NCBI GenBank assembly: GCA_013180625.2
Contig: SNVD02010473.1
Location: 930,001-994,000 of the forward strand
Direction: 5' to 3'
Length of the DNA stretch: 64,000 bases
Source: Boswellia sacra
Taxonomy: Eukaryota > Streptophyta > Magnoliopsida > Sapindales > Burseraceae
Position numbers and translations under genes: made by a program. A model generated the notes under the pieces. The model searched no databases and was not told the DNA's origin. It saw only the letters and a program-made list of their open reading frames with translations. Of this stretch, positions 11,801 to 22,647 are shown piece by piece. Within the stretch, counting starts at the first letter, position 1. Each line of letters begins with the position of its first letter.

Positions 11801-13888
11801 ATATATTTTATTGTTAGAAATTTTATGAATACACTATTTTTTCTCAATTACATAGTTAATTTTTTTTTTTTTCACATCATTTGTAAGATACATTAATAAA
11901 GAATATAATTCTTTATAGCACTATATAATTTGATTTTGGTTTGGTGACATTCACTATTTGAAACTGTCTATATAACATATAAATTGTATACAACGTTTAT
12001 ATTACTTAAATAGAAGCACATATGTCAAATTATTAGTTTTCAGATGTTTTCAATTATTATAAACAAACAACTAAAAATTTATCATTGGATTTTAAAGAGT
12101 GAAAAACAAACCGATTATTATTTAATCAATTTAATCAAATCTAGACATATTAAGATTTTAGATTAAAAAAAAAACCCTGAGTACACTAGAAAATAAATGC
12201 ACTAAGTATTTCTTGAAAACTATGTAATTTCTAAAAGAGTAGTGACATAATAGAAAATTATCTTAAAATCATGTATTCTAAATGATATGTTATGATTTTA
12301 ACACTAACACATCATTCCATTGTTTTATCAACCTATCAATTTGATAATCATTAAATGAATACACATCATTTGAATACAAAATTTGGGATGAGTATCGTTA
12401 TTCTTTTCAATATTATGTAGATAATTAATTTCATATAATTTAATATAACAAAATTTTATTAATTAGATAAAAAGTAATAATAAATGAAAGATGTTATAAT
12501 AAATAATATGGTAATCATCATTTATCTGATCAAATTAAATTGTGATACTAGAGGTTGACAAGAGTTAATTGAATGGATATACATACACTAGTTACCATTT
12601 AGTGGTAAACAGGGGGCAATTGTAAATGGATAAATGTTGCTTGCTGGATTGAATTGAAATGTTTGGTGAAATAGGTTGGAGTTTGGTGGGTGTTGGGACT
12701 GGGCGGTTGTGGAGAGTGGAGAGTCAAATAATGAGTGAAGAAAGGACCCACTTGGAGTTGGTGGCGGGTTGGTGAGACAAACAAGTTTCCTCTGACCAAC
12801 ACTCAAGTATCAGCCACGCACACAATAAAACATATATTTTTCCAGTGCCCAAATCTAAAGCTAAGGCTAAAGAATATATCCAGCAAACACTTTTGGCCAC
12901 CTAACTTCACATAACTTCCATTTTTCCTATAATTTATGACGGCATCCTGATCCTATAAAACACCTTTTATAAGCTAAAACACGACAATCTATCTCCTCCC
13001 GCACTCTCCTCTGTTGAAAAATCAAATCTACTTGCATCTATGTATGAATGATATTACAAGTTTTCTATTGGTGTAGACTGACGCTATACATCTTCGAAAC
13101 CTTTGAAGCTAATAATTATACTTTAAGCAATGCAATTGACCCATTTCCTCGTTTTTTATAAACAGTATTTTAAAAGTAATTAAAAAGAAAACAAATAGCC
13201 AATTCCTGAGGTATATTTTTGGAATTAGTTTATAAACACTAACTTTTTATGTTATTTAATCTAAGTTTTGAGCTATTTATTTGACTAACTAGAGAGTTTG
13301 ATAGTGTTAACCAGTTTAAAATTTTTACAAAATATTATTAATTCTTATAAATAAATCTCTTAAACTTGGATTCTTTTTTGTATTTTCTCATGCTACAACC
13401 CCAGTAACTATTTGTACTTTCTTTTCCTGGACCTCTTCTTAAGCATTTGGGCCATCAATAGAACTAAAATTTACACTCATCAGGGCAAACTTTAACGTTC
13501 CTTTGCTTATTTATGAAATATAAAGTAACTGAAGTATGTATATTCCTATCATAATTTAGAGATGTCAAACGGGTTACATAATTGAAATATTACAAAATTA
13601 TAATAATTTATATAAAATATGAAATAAAAATATACATAAAAAATATAATATAATATATACTTAGGAGTAATACGATACATGATAAATATTATATAATCAC
13701 CCATATTGAGTACAAAAATCTATTATTCTACCTGCGTCTATTCAACATGTCTAAATTCATATCATTAACAAATTAAGCAAGTACAGGATTGTTTGTGACC
13801 AAACTCCGGCACCAATAGTCTAGTAATCAATGATTACTCTAGCAGGTCACCTTTCTGGTTGAGAGAATTCATACTGTTGGATTTCTAA
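8850..13888. other. AT-rich intergenic spacer between CYP98A and the FKBP gene
   Basis: Five kilobases without a believable coding region. Contents noted: a 19-base direct repeat (10646-10664 and 10735-10753), many A and T runs, and a less AT-rich block at about 12600-13020. That block has ACCAAC/ACCTAAC-type MYB motifs and a TATAAAA near 12955, but no gene follows it. The 72-codon frames in the block are composition artefacts. Confidence 0.5.
10646..10753 (+). repeat. 19-base direct repeat pair
   Basis: ATGTATGTTGCCCCCTATT occurs at 10646-10664 and again, identical, at 10735-10753. The C-run makes it stand out from the AT-rich surroundings. Its origin is unknown. Confidence 0.7.
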
Positions 13889-16800
13889 TTAACCCATCTT
13901 TGAAAGCATGGTGCTGAAAATCTCAGCTTGATGTCTCATATATTCCCTTTGCTTTTGTTTTAGCTCCTTGTACGCAAGTTTCACATCCCTGTCGATTCAA
14001 AACAAATTAAATTGTAAACGAAACAAACTAAATAATCATTGCCAATTCATCATGTTTCAATAAGGAGAGACACCAACCTGTTTTCTGGGTCAATGGTTAG
14101 AGCTCTCTTCATATCAGCCTCAGCTTTTTCTAGTTCAGATGTTTTTAAGTAGGCTTGGGACCTTCTGAATAGAGCTTTGACATTTAATGGATCAACTTCT
14201 ATAACCTGTTACAAAGTAATCATTCTGTGCATAAATGGAATGATGAACCAGGATATCATCACTTGACGAGAATATAAATTGAAAATCAAAAGCCACCAAA
14301 CCCCATACAAATGCCAAGTTCATGTTATGAGGACATATGCAACCTCAGCATAATTAAAGTCTTGACTATGGGGGGATATGTGTGCGTATGGATATAGGAA
14401 GAGGCAAGGGAGGGGAGAGGAAACCTTTGTGCATAGTCTTGAAGCTTCGGAGTACTCTTCCAGTTTGAGTTTACAAGCTGCATTATTCAAATAACATGAT
14501 AACCGCAAGTCATTTGCTAGATGTTTCTCATCATCAGTGAAAGAGTGATCAAACTCCACGTACTTTGCAGCCTACATTTCATAATTCAGAAATCAATTTA
14601 AAAAAGAAGCAATAGCGACATTCACATTGTCACACAAGTATCTTATAAAAGCATCGAGCAAAATCTTGCCTTCTCATACTTTTTGGAGGCGCGCCAAAAT
14701 TTCCCAGCCTTGAACAGCATATTCCCATCATGTTTCTTCTTTTCACAAGCTTCTATTTTTTCTTGAGTGTCCATCTTCCAAAATTGCTTGTCCTGATATG
14801 GAACAAATTTATCAAGATATGCCAGTAAAAAAGAGTTCTTGACGCAAGTTGTTCTTATGGTAAGAAGTAGGAAAGCAGAAATCACATTTGAAAAGGTGTG
14901 ATAGGTATGCAGTTTAATGCTTTGCAATATAATTTTGAGGCCTAAAATAATTTTGTTGATTATATGCTTGAGACTTGAGACTTGAAAAAGACCTACAAAT
15001 TGTTATGTCGTACAGAACAATGCTGGAAGTACTTCTCTAGCCATGCCTAAGAAAACGCACATTTCTACAATCCATTTGAAACACTAGAACATATATGTCC
15101 TCATAACTAGAAATCCTGTTCAATTCTCCTTGACTTTACAGATGTATTTTGGACAGTTTATCAGAAGAGAATTTTGATGTGTTTGTATTCAACTTCTGAC
15201 GCATGTCTTAATAGAAATATGTGTCAACAAAATGCCATCCACGTAACATGTTGGTTGAAGTATTGACTAATGAATGCTTGACACATATGAAATTGGTCAA
15301 GATTTCAACATATTGTGGTAAATTTTCACAGATGCATATAGAAAGCTGTCGGAGTAGGAGACCTTAGTGAAGTCAATCAACTTGACTTCATAATGAACTA
15401 TTGAGTTTTCAGGGACAGCTTCTGAAACTTCATGGTTGCACAAATACTCTCTACTGAGAGTCACTGTGGCTTCTTCTTCTTTCTTCATAGTCATGATTGC
15501 TCTGTCTAAACCCTCGTTTATTTGTTCTGGAGACATAGGAATGTTATACAAACGTTACTCAAGATGGGACATAATTGTCGACTTCAATAAATTCTCTTGA
15601 GAAATTGGAACTACCTTCCAGAGTTATGAACTCATAAGGTTCCTCATTAGATCCCTTCCTCTCAAATACCGTTCCATCTTCAAGTCGGCCAACATATATA
15701 ACTAAAGAAACAAAAGTAAGAATCTTCAATATACTAAAGTTTCATCCAACTCCAATGTAAAAGTTTGTCAAGTAATGAACATGGGTGTGGTTGTTTATGA
15801 GATGTTACCTCGCACCAATGATCCTTCATTAGGGCGGTCAAAGCCTTCGCCAGCCTTTATTATCTTTTTAAGGACTTTCTGATCTCCTGTGACATCAATA
15901 ATACTTTTCCATGATAACAATTCTAGATGGATGGTCAAATTATTGTTACATGTAACAACGCCATCAATGTTAGTAGTCCCAGAGGCATCTTCCTCGAGTC
16001 CATCTGGAAAGTGCATGAATGCAATCAATTAAATAGCTTAACAACTCCTCAGGAATTGATGCAAAGAAGTCAAAATGACAATTTTTAGTTAAAAGCCTTA
16101 CTGATTTGGATGGAATAAGTAACACCAACGACTTACAAGAGAACTTTACAGCCAGTTCTGCTTTCTCACCCCTTCTCATTGTCTTCACTGCCTTGCTTAT
16201 TGCAGGACATAGATGACCTGAACTCATAAAAATATGAATTAAAAATCTTATCACACTCCATAGGTGCATATATCTGGTAAACAAATCAATGTAATTTTAT
16301 ATTGTTGAGCTAGTGAAACTTACCGTCACGTATGCAGAATTCAACACCTTCTTTAGATTCAGAGACAAATTTTCCATTCTCAAGCCTCACTTCATACTTA
16401 ACTACAAGAAGAAAACTTCACAATTTTCTTGATAAAAATAAAATATTCTGAACCATGACCATCACCACCATGCGTAACTTCAATAAGAGTTATCAAAATT
16501 TGACTCCTAGAGCTCTTAATCTTTGTCAAACAAATTCATCCTAACTTAAACCTCCTGACCCATTTCTGTGTAACCTTATAATTTTAATTAAGAGTGTACA
16601 TGCTACCATGCATGTAACTTTCCTTTTTAAATCACAGTTCCTAATCATGTGTTTGTGATATTTCAGTAGCTTCAACATGCACAGAATGATGAAAGTAGAA
16701 ATATTAATTTAAAACCTCATTGGTTAACTAGGTGCATTTTCTGAAACTATAATAGATTCAGGCAACAATTACCCAAATTTTCAACTAGTTTTGTGCATTT

Positions 16801-17981
16801 GCGCATCAAACTACCAAAAGTTTAAGTGGACAACCCTAATAGCGCCTTTTTTTCAACAATCAAAATAATTTCAAAAAAATGCTAACAAATTAATATTGGT
16901 ATTACCTAAAACTTCATCATTGTCTCTGGGAGTGGCCCATCCCTCACCCTCTCTTATTATTTTCTTCAATAATCCCCCATCACCAGTTATATCTTTGATG
17001 GTACTCCAGCATAGCATTTCAATATCAAAAACCAGACTTGCATTTGGAGGAATAAGTGGTGGAGAACCGGCTTCCCCATAGGCCAAGCTTGGCGGTATTA
17101 CGAAGATTGCTCTCTCACCCTTCTTCATAGTTGCAACCCCCTCATCCCATCCCTTGACAACTTCACCTGAAACCAAGTGTCAAACAAAAAATTCAGAAAA
17201 ATGGGATAGATTATTAAATGTAAATTAATTACCGAAATATGTGTGTGTTGTGGTGTGCAACTTACCTTGGCCTAATTTGAAGCGAAAGGGAGCTCCTTTA
17301 TCACGACTGGAATCTATAGATGCTCCACCCTCAATGTGTCCACTGAAATGAACTGAAACACAGAATGTTCATTAGAATTCAAATGATGATAAATAAGCTA
17401 CAATTTAATTTACTCAGAATCACATGGGATGTATATTAATTATATAAGGACTTTTTGGGTTGAAACATCGTAGCCTTTCCTGAAAGTCTTAAAAATCTCG
17501 TCAGGATTCAAAAGATTAAAAATTAAAAAAAAAAAAAAGGCTACAGAACAGTTTCTTGCCTAATTTTTTTTCGTTCTTTTTCAACCAAAACCTGAAATTA
17601 GATCAAATCTCACAAAACATAAACGAAACTCCCTTATAATAACCATTCACCACTTACCAAAAAGGCAGAGGAAAAGACAGAAATGTAGAAACACTAAGGA
17701 TGACTTCGTTCAAAAATAATAACTGTTAGTTTCCGCGTTCTAGTTCTTTCCTCATTTTCTTAGCATGCAGACAGAGAGATATTGAAAGGAAGAACAGGGT
17801 TATGTTATGTGAGTATACCTTCAACTTCGTCTCCAGGAAATGGAGTTTGCCATGAGGTTCCTCGTTTGAGAATTTGCTTTCTCAAGCCGTTCTTTCCAAT
17901 CACTCTCTCGAGTAGTCCAAGTTTGTCTGGTTCAGGTTCATATTCCAAATTGGATTTCGAGGAAGAGATTGACATTGCCAT
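13889..17981 (-). CDS. FKBP62/ROF1-like multidomain peptidyl-prolyl isomerase with TPR domain (12 exons)
   Basis: Large immunophilin and HSP90 co-chaperone. Minus-strand exons: 17981-17819, 17352-17266, 17166-16906, 16401-16324, 16217-16137, 16003-15809, 15701-15615, 15526-15363, 14792-14670, 14571-14425, 14205-14078 and 13988-13889, joining in phase to 537 residues. The first FKBP domain (about 54-146) is the best conserved: DSSRDKGAPFRF, VVKGWDEGVATMKKGER, LAYGEAGSPPLIPPNASL. Two more divergent FKBP repeats follow (about 170-266 and 288-372). The TPR region (about 380-510) keeps the carboxylate-clamp residues in KKKHDGN, YLNNAACKLKL and VKALFRRSQ, which bind the HSP90 tail. A basic helix near the C-terminus matches the position of the calmodulin-binding site in this family. 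The intron between exons 9 and 10 starts with GC (AAG/GCAAGA). Best assignment is ROF1/ROF2-like; orthology is not decided. Confidence 0.93.
14572..14669 (-). other. GC-AG intron in the FKBP gene
   Basis: The donor reads AAG|GCAAGA and the acceptor TGTAG|GCTGCA. Only this junction gives the family sequence YEKAAKYVEFD, and no GT donor nearby keeps the frame. GC-AG introns are a known minor class spliced by the U2 machinery. Confidence 0.85.
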
Positions 17982-20368
17982 TGAAATTGTATGGAGACAG
18001 TGTTTGTGTCGTTTTTTCAGTTGAAGATAAGCCGTTGGTGGTTTCCCTCCTTTTATTACCTTCAGTTAAGATTATTCTGTTGCCACCTTTGCCCGTCGGA
18101 CCAGGCCTGCTCCTAACAGCCCTTTAACTGAAGTTAAATGGGCTGTAGGTATTTTTAATTCTGCGCTGTTGAGTTGGGATATAGTACACTTGGGTAAATA
18201 CGCTGCTATAACAACCGGTTGCCCTATAGATTAAACATGAATGTTTGTTGATGATGTGCCAATCTGATATCTGAAGAAACCGCTCCTCTGTATAATCTCT
18301 GTTCTGTTTTGGCGTGCAATTAGTTACATGAAGGAAACAAATTTTGTAATTATATACCAGGCTGAGACTACGAGTTGGGCTTACATCTTGGCCCAACATC
18401 GCTTTACAGTTTGTAAAAGGGCTGGTTTGAGTGGAAGCCACTAACAACCCAGTGGGCTTGAAAGGGGCGCTAAGAAGTAATAACCCAGGTATTATTGCAA
18501 GACCAAAAGTCAAAACAATAGTGTTGCTGACTACGCTCAAGTTGATTTTTGTATAAACAATAATGACACGTCTGTTAAATAATGCATCAAAAACTAACTA
18601 GTTACTATGAATTATAATCAACATCATACCCTACGAGAAAATAAATCCTTACATAGTCCATAAAATCTGTAAACTAATTCAACTCACAAAGATCTCTTAA
18701 ATATACTTTCAATAATGAAGAAACTCTTCACTATTTGTCAAATCTCTTACTATTATTTTTTCAACAATCTTGCATATTCGCAAATATATTTACCAAACTC
18801 AAATCATACACACCTTCATGGTGACTAGACAGAATGTATCAATATTTTCCCTTTTGTTTGACCCGCATATCTTGATATAAGTTTGTAATGACTTTATCAT
18901 GCCGGGCATTAAAGTTTAAGTTTAGGAGTTCTGCTACAGTACATCTGCTATACATATAGTACTATTTACTTTATATAAAAGTCATAAATTGATATATAAA
19001 AGTCGTAAACGAATAAATAAAAGTTGTATTTAAATTTTTATATACTTATTTATAACTTTACAACTCTTATATACTAATTTATAACTTTTATATATGAATT
19101 TATGATTTTTATACCAAATAAATATTAGCTGTATGAGTGCAGTGGCTGAACTCAAGCCATTTCCCAAGTTTCGTGCTAATTCGGACTTCTAAACGAATCA
19201 ATTTAGGATTTACAATTTTCTCGGAACAGAGAGAATACGACTGCAATTATAACTTGAAACTTTGACTAAGTGCACCCCTTTTAATAATTAGTCATCTCTT
19301 TTATTATAGTTTATGAAATTATGACAATGTTATCCTTACTTAGATTTAAAGTGAGGTTTCAGTGAAGTAAAACTAGGGGTTGAATATAGAACTACTCTTT
19401 TGGCATTGCGCTGTCGGTTATTCGTTGCGCTATTAGCTTGATCCAATAGACCTTTTAGGCAAAGGGCAAATGGACTATTGATGATGAGGACCTTTTACTG
19501 TCCCAGGCACTGTAGGCTTAAATAATTATGAAGGTGATTTCTCCTGCATAAAAAGAATAACGTACTCTTCTGAAATAATATCTTAAATTTTGTATTTCAA
19601 ATTATATATATTTAATATAAGCTGGATGGTCTGATAATGTTATGAGTGATATGATTTGATGTGATAATTTTAATTTTATACCATATTATTTAAGATACAT
19701 GATTTTAGGATAAATTTTAGGTGTGTATCACTACTCAAATGTAAAAATCTATAATCTTTTGTTCAGGTGCATGTAGTTATAATTTAAGAAAACAAATTTT
19801 GGGAACCCATTTATTTAAATTATTTCTAAAATAATATACAAAGACTGGTTAAAATATAAAAATAAAAAACATTATTTTCTTTCCTATTTATTTTTAGATT
19901 TAAGAATAACTAATATGACTTGTATACTCTATCTTCAAATCAATTTACTGAAAACTATTTCAATAATTAGAAATCAAAATTATTTCTTTTATAATCTACT
20001 TAGGGATAGCAAATATTTCCATATATATATACGAGGCCTCATAGGCCCTAACTCGTTTGGGATGGAAATTGATGGTACTATTTTAGGGGTGGGATAGGGA
20101 TGAGGGATGAGGTTAGGTCCATTCTCACGTTAAAATTGGGGTGGGGTTGGGGATGGTATTCCCTACACCGTCCCATATCCCCGTAAGATATTAAAATATA
20201 AAATTAATAAAAAATAATATTTTTATATTTGCCTGCAATTAATATTAACAGAGTTGAAATGCATAAACATATTTTCTTTTCTTGTAATAAATAGTAGATA
20301 AAGCCGTTTGGTTAGGACATATTGGTGCTTAATATTTTCTATCTAGTTTTTAATCATACTATTAAAGC
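17982..20368. other. Intergenic region between the FKBP gene and the retroposon
   Basis: The first 150 bases hold the FKBP 5' leader and promoter, with no clear TATA. An open frame on the minus strand at 18124-18540 lacks an ATG and family resemblance and is not called. A MITE-like hairpin lies at 18931-19147. G-rich GGGGATGG-type sequence occurs near 20080-20160. Confidence 0.5.
18931..19147. mobile_element. MITE-like hairpin element
   Basis: Left arm begins CTGCTACAGTACATCTGC. The right arm ends GAGTGCAGTGGCTG and is an imperfect inverted copy of the left. The arms contain repeated ATATAAAAGTYATAAATT-type blocks facing each other around about 19035. No coding capacity. A similar end (ACAGTACATTGG) occurs in the element at 52495. 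Confidence 0.55.
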
Positions 20369-20382
20369 GTGTTTGCTTGGGC
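20369..20382 (+). repeat. Left 14-base target-site duplication of the retroposon
   Basis: GTGTTTGCTTGGGC, identical to 22634-22647 on the other side of the inserted segment. Confidence 0.88.
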
Positions 20383-20658
20383 AAGGGAGGGTTTAGGGAG
20401 GGAAGGGGAGAAAAATTTTCTCTCAATTAGGGTCGCCGGAGTTACTGTTTACTCCGGCCAATTTACGAATCAGCCTTTCAAATCTACATATGTTGTAGAT
20501 CGGGATATCCTGAGATAAATTTTGTTCTGGGTCGCCCTCAGTTTCCGGTAGAAAAACGGTTAAAATTGCAAAAAAAAGTTTCGGATTTCACTATTCATCT
20601 TCGACGGCGGGCGAGTGGGACGCCACCTTTGCCATCATCGTGTTGGTCTTGACTCGAT

Positions 20659-20880
20659 CTACAAGTTTTCCTTCATCAGCACCACCAGATTCGCGCCGCA
20701 ACACCTCCGTTCTAGACCACAAAGTTTCGAATTTTTCACTATTCGCATCTCACCTCCATCAAATTCTTGTAGATCAGGCGACGTTCTACAAGTTTCCCTT
20801 CATCAGCACCACCAGATTCGCGCCACAACTCCTCCGTTCAAGGCCTCAAAGTTTCGGTTTACTATTCACCGCCACCTCTT
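20659..20880 (+). repeat. Tandem duplication in the retroposon 5' leader
   Basis: The block starting CTACAAGTTTTCCTTCATC at 20659 recurs at 20786 (CTACAAGTTTCCCTTCATC) with about 90 bases of close similarity, including CAGCACCACCAGATTCGCG. The period is about 127 bases. Further ACTATTCAYC modules recur through 21060. Plant and mammalian L1 leaders often carry such monomers. Confidence 0.75.
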
Positions 20881-21257
20881 GCTGGAAAACGGCGAGTTGT
20901 ATCTCACCTTCGCCACCATCTAGTAGATCCGGCAACACTGACCAACTTTTCCTTCTTGGCCGTCATCTGATTCCAACCAGAAACCCCTCAAATCGCCGCT
21001 TCTTCAATTCGGATTTTACTGTTCATCGCGGTGGTTACTATTCATTACCGGAGACACTGTTCATCAGCCCCACCCAGATTGTTCTTCAGGTTATTTCATG
21101 TAACTTTGCCTCTTGGTCGATTTCCTGATTCCTTGCAGATTATCGTTTTTAAAGAGGTGACGACGACTTTGGAAGCCAAGCCGCTTCGGTGCCTGGTTTG
21201 CTTTCGTTTTTCCATCTCTTTTTTATGAGTTTGCATTGTATTTGATTTGTAATTCAC

Positions 21258-22397
21258 ATGATGGATCCATCCAAGATAACTACTGGCTCTTGGGCTGATA
21301 AAATCAAGATTCCTGATTCGAGTACCCAATGCAAATTGAGTCCGGTTACTCCTAAGAAACCGGGTACAATCCTTGAGATTCATGATGAGATTGTCGATGA
21401 AAATTTAGCCGAATGGCGTAGATGTCTTGTTGGCTTCTTTCCGGGATATGTGATGCCCTTCCATGCTGCACGTTCGATGGCGATACGTGCATGGAAATCT
21501 AGTGGTCTTGAGGACGTCCGTTCCACGGATAAGGGATTTCTCATCTTTCGTTTTAGAACTGAGGATGAGGTACATGCAATCATTGCTCGCGGTCCTTGGA
21601 TGTTTGGAGGTAAATTCATTTACCTGCAGCAATGGCATCCGCATCTGGATTTCAATCTTACAGCATTCTGGACATTACCAGTTTGGATCTGTTTGTATGG
21701 CCTGCCGTTTCCTTTGTGGACAGCCAAAGGCCTTAGCATTATCTCCAGCATGGTTGGAGAACCTCAATCTTGTGATAAGGCGACTTTTGATCTATCTAGA
21801 TTAGAGTATGCGAGAGTTTGTGTTTTTATTGATGCAAGACGCCCTTGAGTTAAGAACTTTGAGTTCAGGTGCAAACTCTCTTCAGAGCCCATCAAAATTC
21901 AAGTTGAATATGAGTAGACTCCAAAACATTGCCCCAAATGTTGTCAGTTTGGTCATCGTTGTCTAGAACCGGTAAAGACTTCAAGTCCAGATAAGAATGA
22001 GGCTAGCACATCTGATAGTACCCCTTTGAGAAAAGAAAAGGATGTGACCAAGGTCACTGATTGCACCAAAATAGTTGCTATCCCAGAAGTTTCTGCAGTG
22101 CAAGTTGAGCCTCCGAAGGCTACTACACTTCCGAGTGCAGAGTCAGTTTCAGATTCTGATTCTCCATCTCCTTTTGCGACCGACGAGGGTAGACTTTTGG
22201 GCACTATCAAATGTTCTACAAATCGTGAGGCATCTATTTCCTCAGGGCGGATACCTACTGAGTCTTCTCCCACTCGTTTTGAGCCTTTGATTAGGCTCAG
22301 TGAGGATGATCAACCTGATAGGATTGACCATACCCATTCGGACACCCCAGCTACCCCGGTAAAGAAGGGTAAGAAGAAGAAAAACAAGAAGGGTTAA
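21258..22397 (+). pseudogene. DUF4283 / LINE ORF1-like protein, interrupted by two stops
   Basis: A single frame runs from the ATG at 21258 to the TAA ending at 22397. It is broken by TGA at 21846-21848 and TAG at 21915-21917. The N-terminal 190 residues match the DUF4283 domain common in plant LINE ORF1 proteins (GFLIFRFRTEDEVHAIIARG, PVWICLYGLPFPLWTAKGL). It is followed by a zinc-knuckle-like stretch CPKCCQFGHRC that lacks the expected last cysteine spacing, then a Ser/Thr/Pro-rich tail and a terminal lysine cluster (KKGKKKKNKKG). The domain binds nucleic acid in related ORF1 proteins. The stops and the degenerate knuckle say it is dead. Confidence 0.82.
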
Positions 22398-22633
22398 AGC
22401 TCTTGTATTTTTATGTTTTAGACCGTTTGTGATCATTTCTCTTTTATGTTGTTGAGGTCGTTTGTGGCTTTTTTACTTTGTTTAGGCCGCTTGTGGCCTT
22501 CATTTTCTATCTTTTTGTTGGATTGTATGTTTGGACTTTACGTCCTTTTGTAATTCTTGGGGTATGCCCCTCAGATTTTTGTACATTATAACTTTTTTGG
22601 ATTTATATTACTAAGTAACTTTTCCCAAAAAAA

Positions 22634-22647
22634 GTGTTTGCTTGGGC
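22634..22647 (+). repeat. Right 14-base target-site duplication of the retroposon
   Basis: Identical to 20369-20382 and placed directly after the A-tail. Confidence 0.88.

Larger units (their letters stand above)
20383..22633 (+). mobile_element. Non-LTR retroposon, ORF1-like only, with 14-base target duplication
   Basis: About 2.25 kb lying between two identical 14-base copies of GTGTTTGCTTGGGC and ending in a short A-tail, the signature of target-primed reverse transcription. It contains a GC-rich 5' leader with a partial tandem repeat of period about 127, one DUF4283 reading frame with two stops, and a 3' region with three degenerate copies of a CCGTTTGTGG motif (22421-22505). No reverse transcriptase or endonuclease frame is present, so it moved with another element's machinery. 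It could be a non-autonomous LINE derivative or a retrocopy of a DUF4283 gene. Confidence 0.85.

Noticed and set aside
18097..18117. TCGGACCAGGC core resembling the start of miR166
   Set aside because: The match stops after 11-12 bases and no complementary arm forming a precursor hairpin is visible nearby.
18124..18540. 138-codon open frame on the minus strand just upstream of the FKBP gene, with a hydrophobic N-terminal part
   Set aside because: It begins with TTG, has no ATG before the upstream stop, resembles no family I know and overlaps the likely promoter. It could be an exon of something unseen, but nothing supports that.
20640..21128. 162-codon frame in the retroposon leader
   Set aside because: It lies over the tandem monomers with Ser/Arg/Phe-rich composition and does not continue into the DUF4283 frame. 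It is treated as leader.
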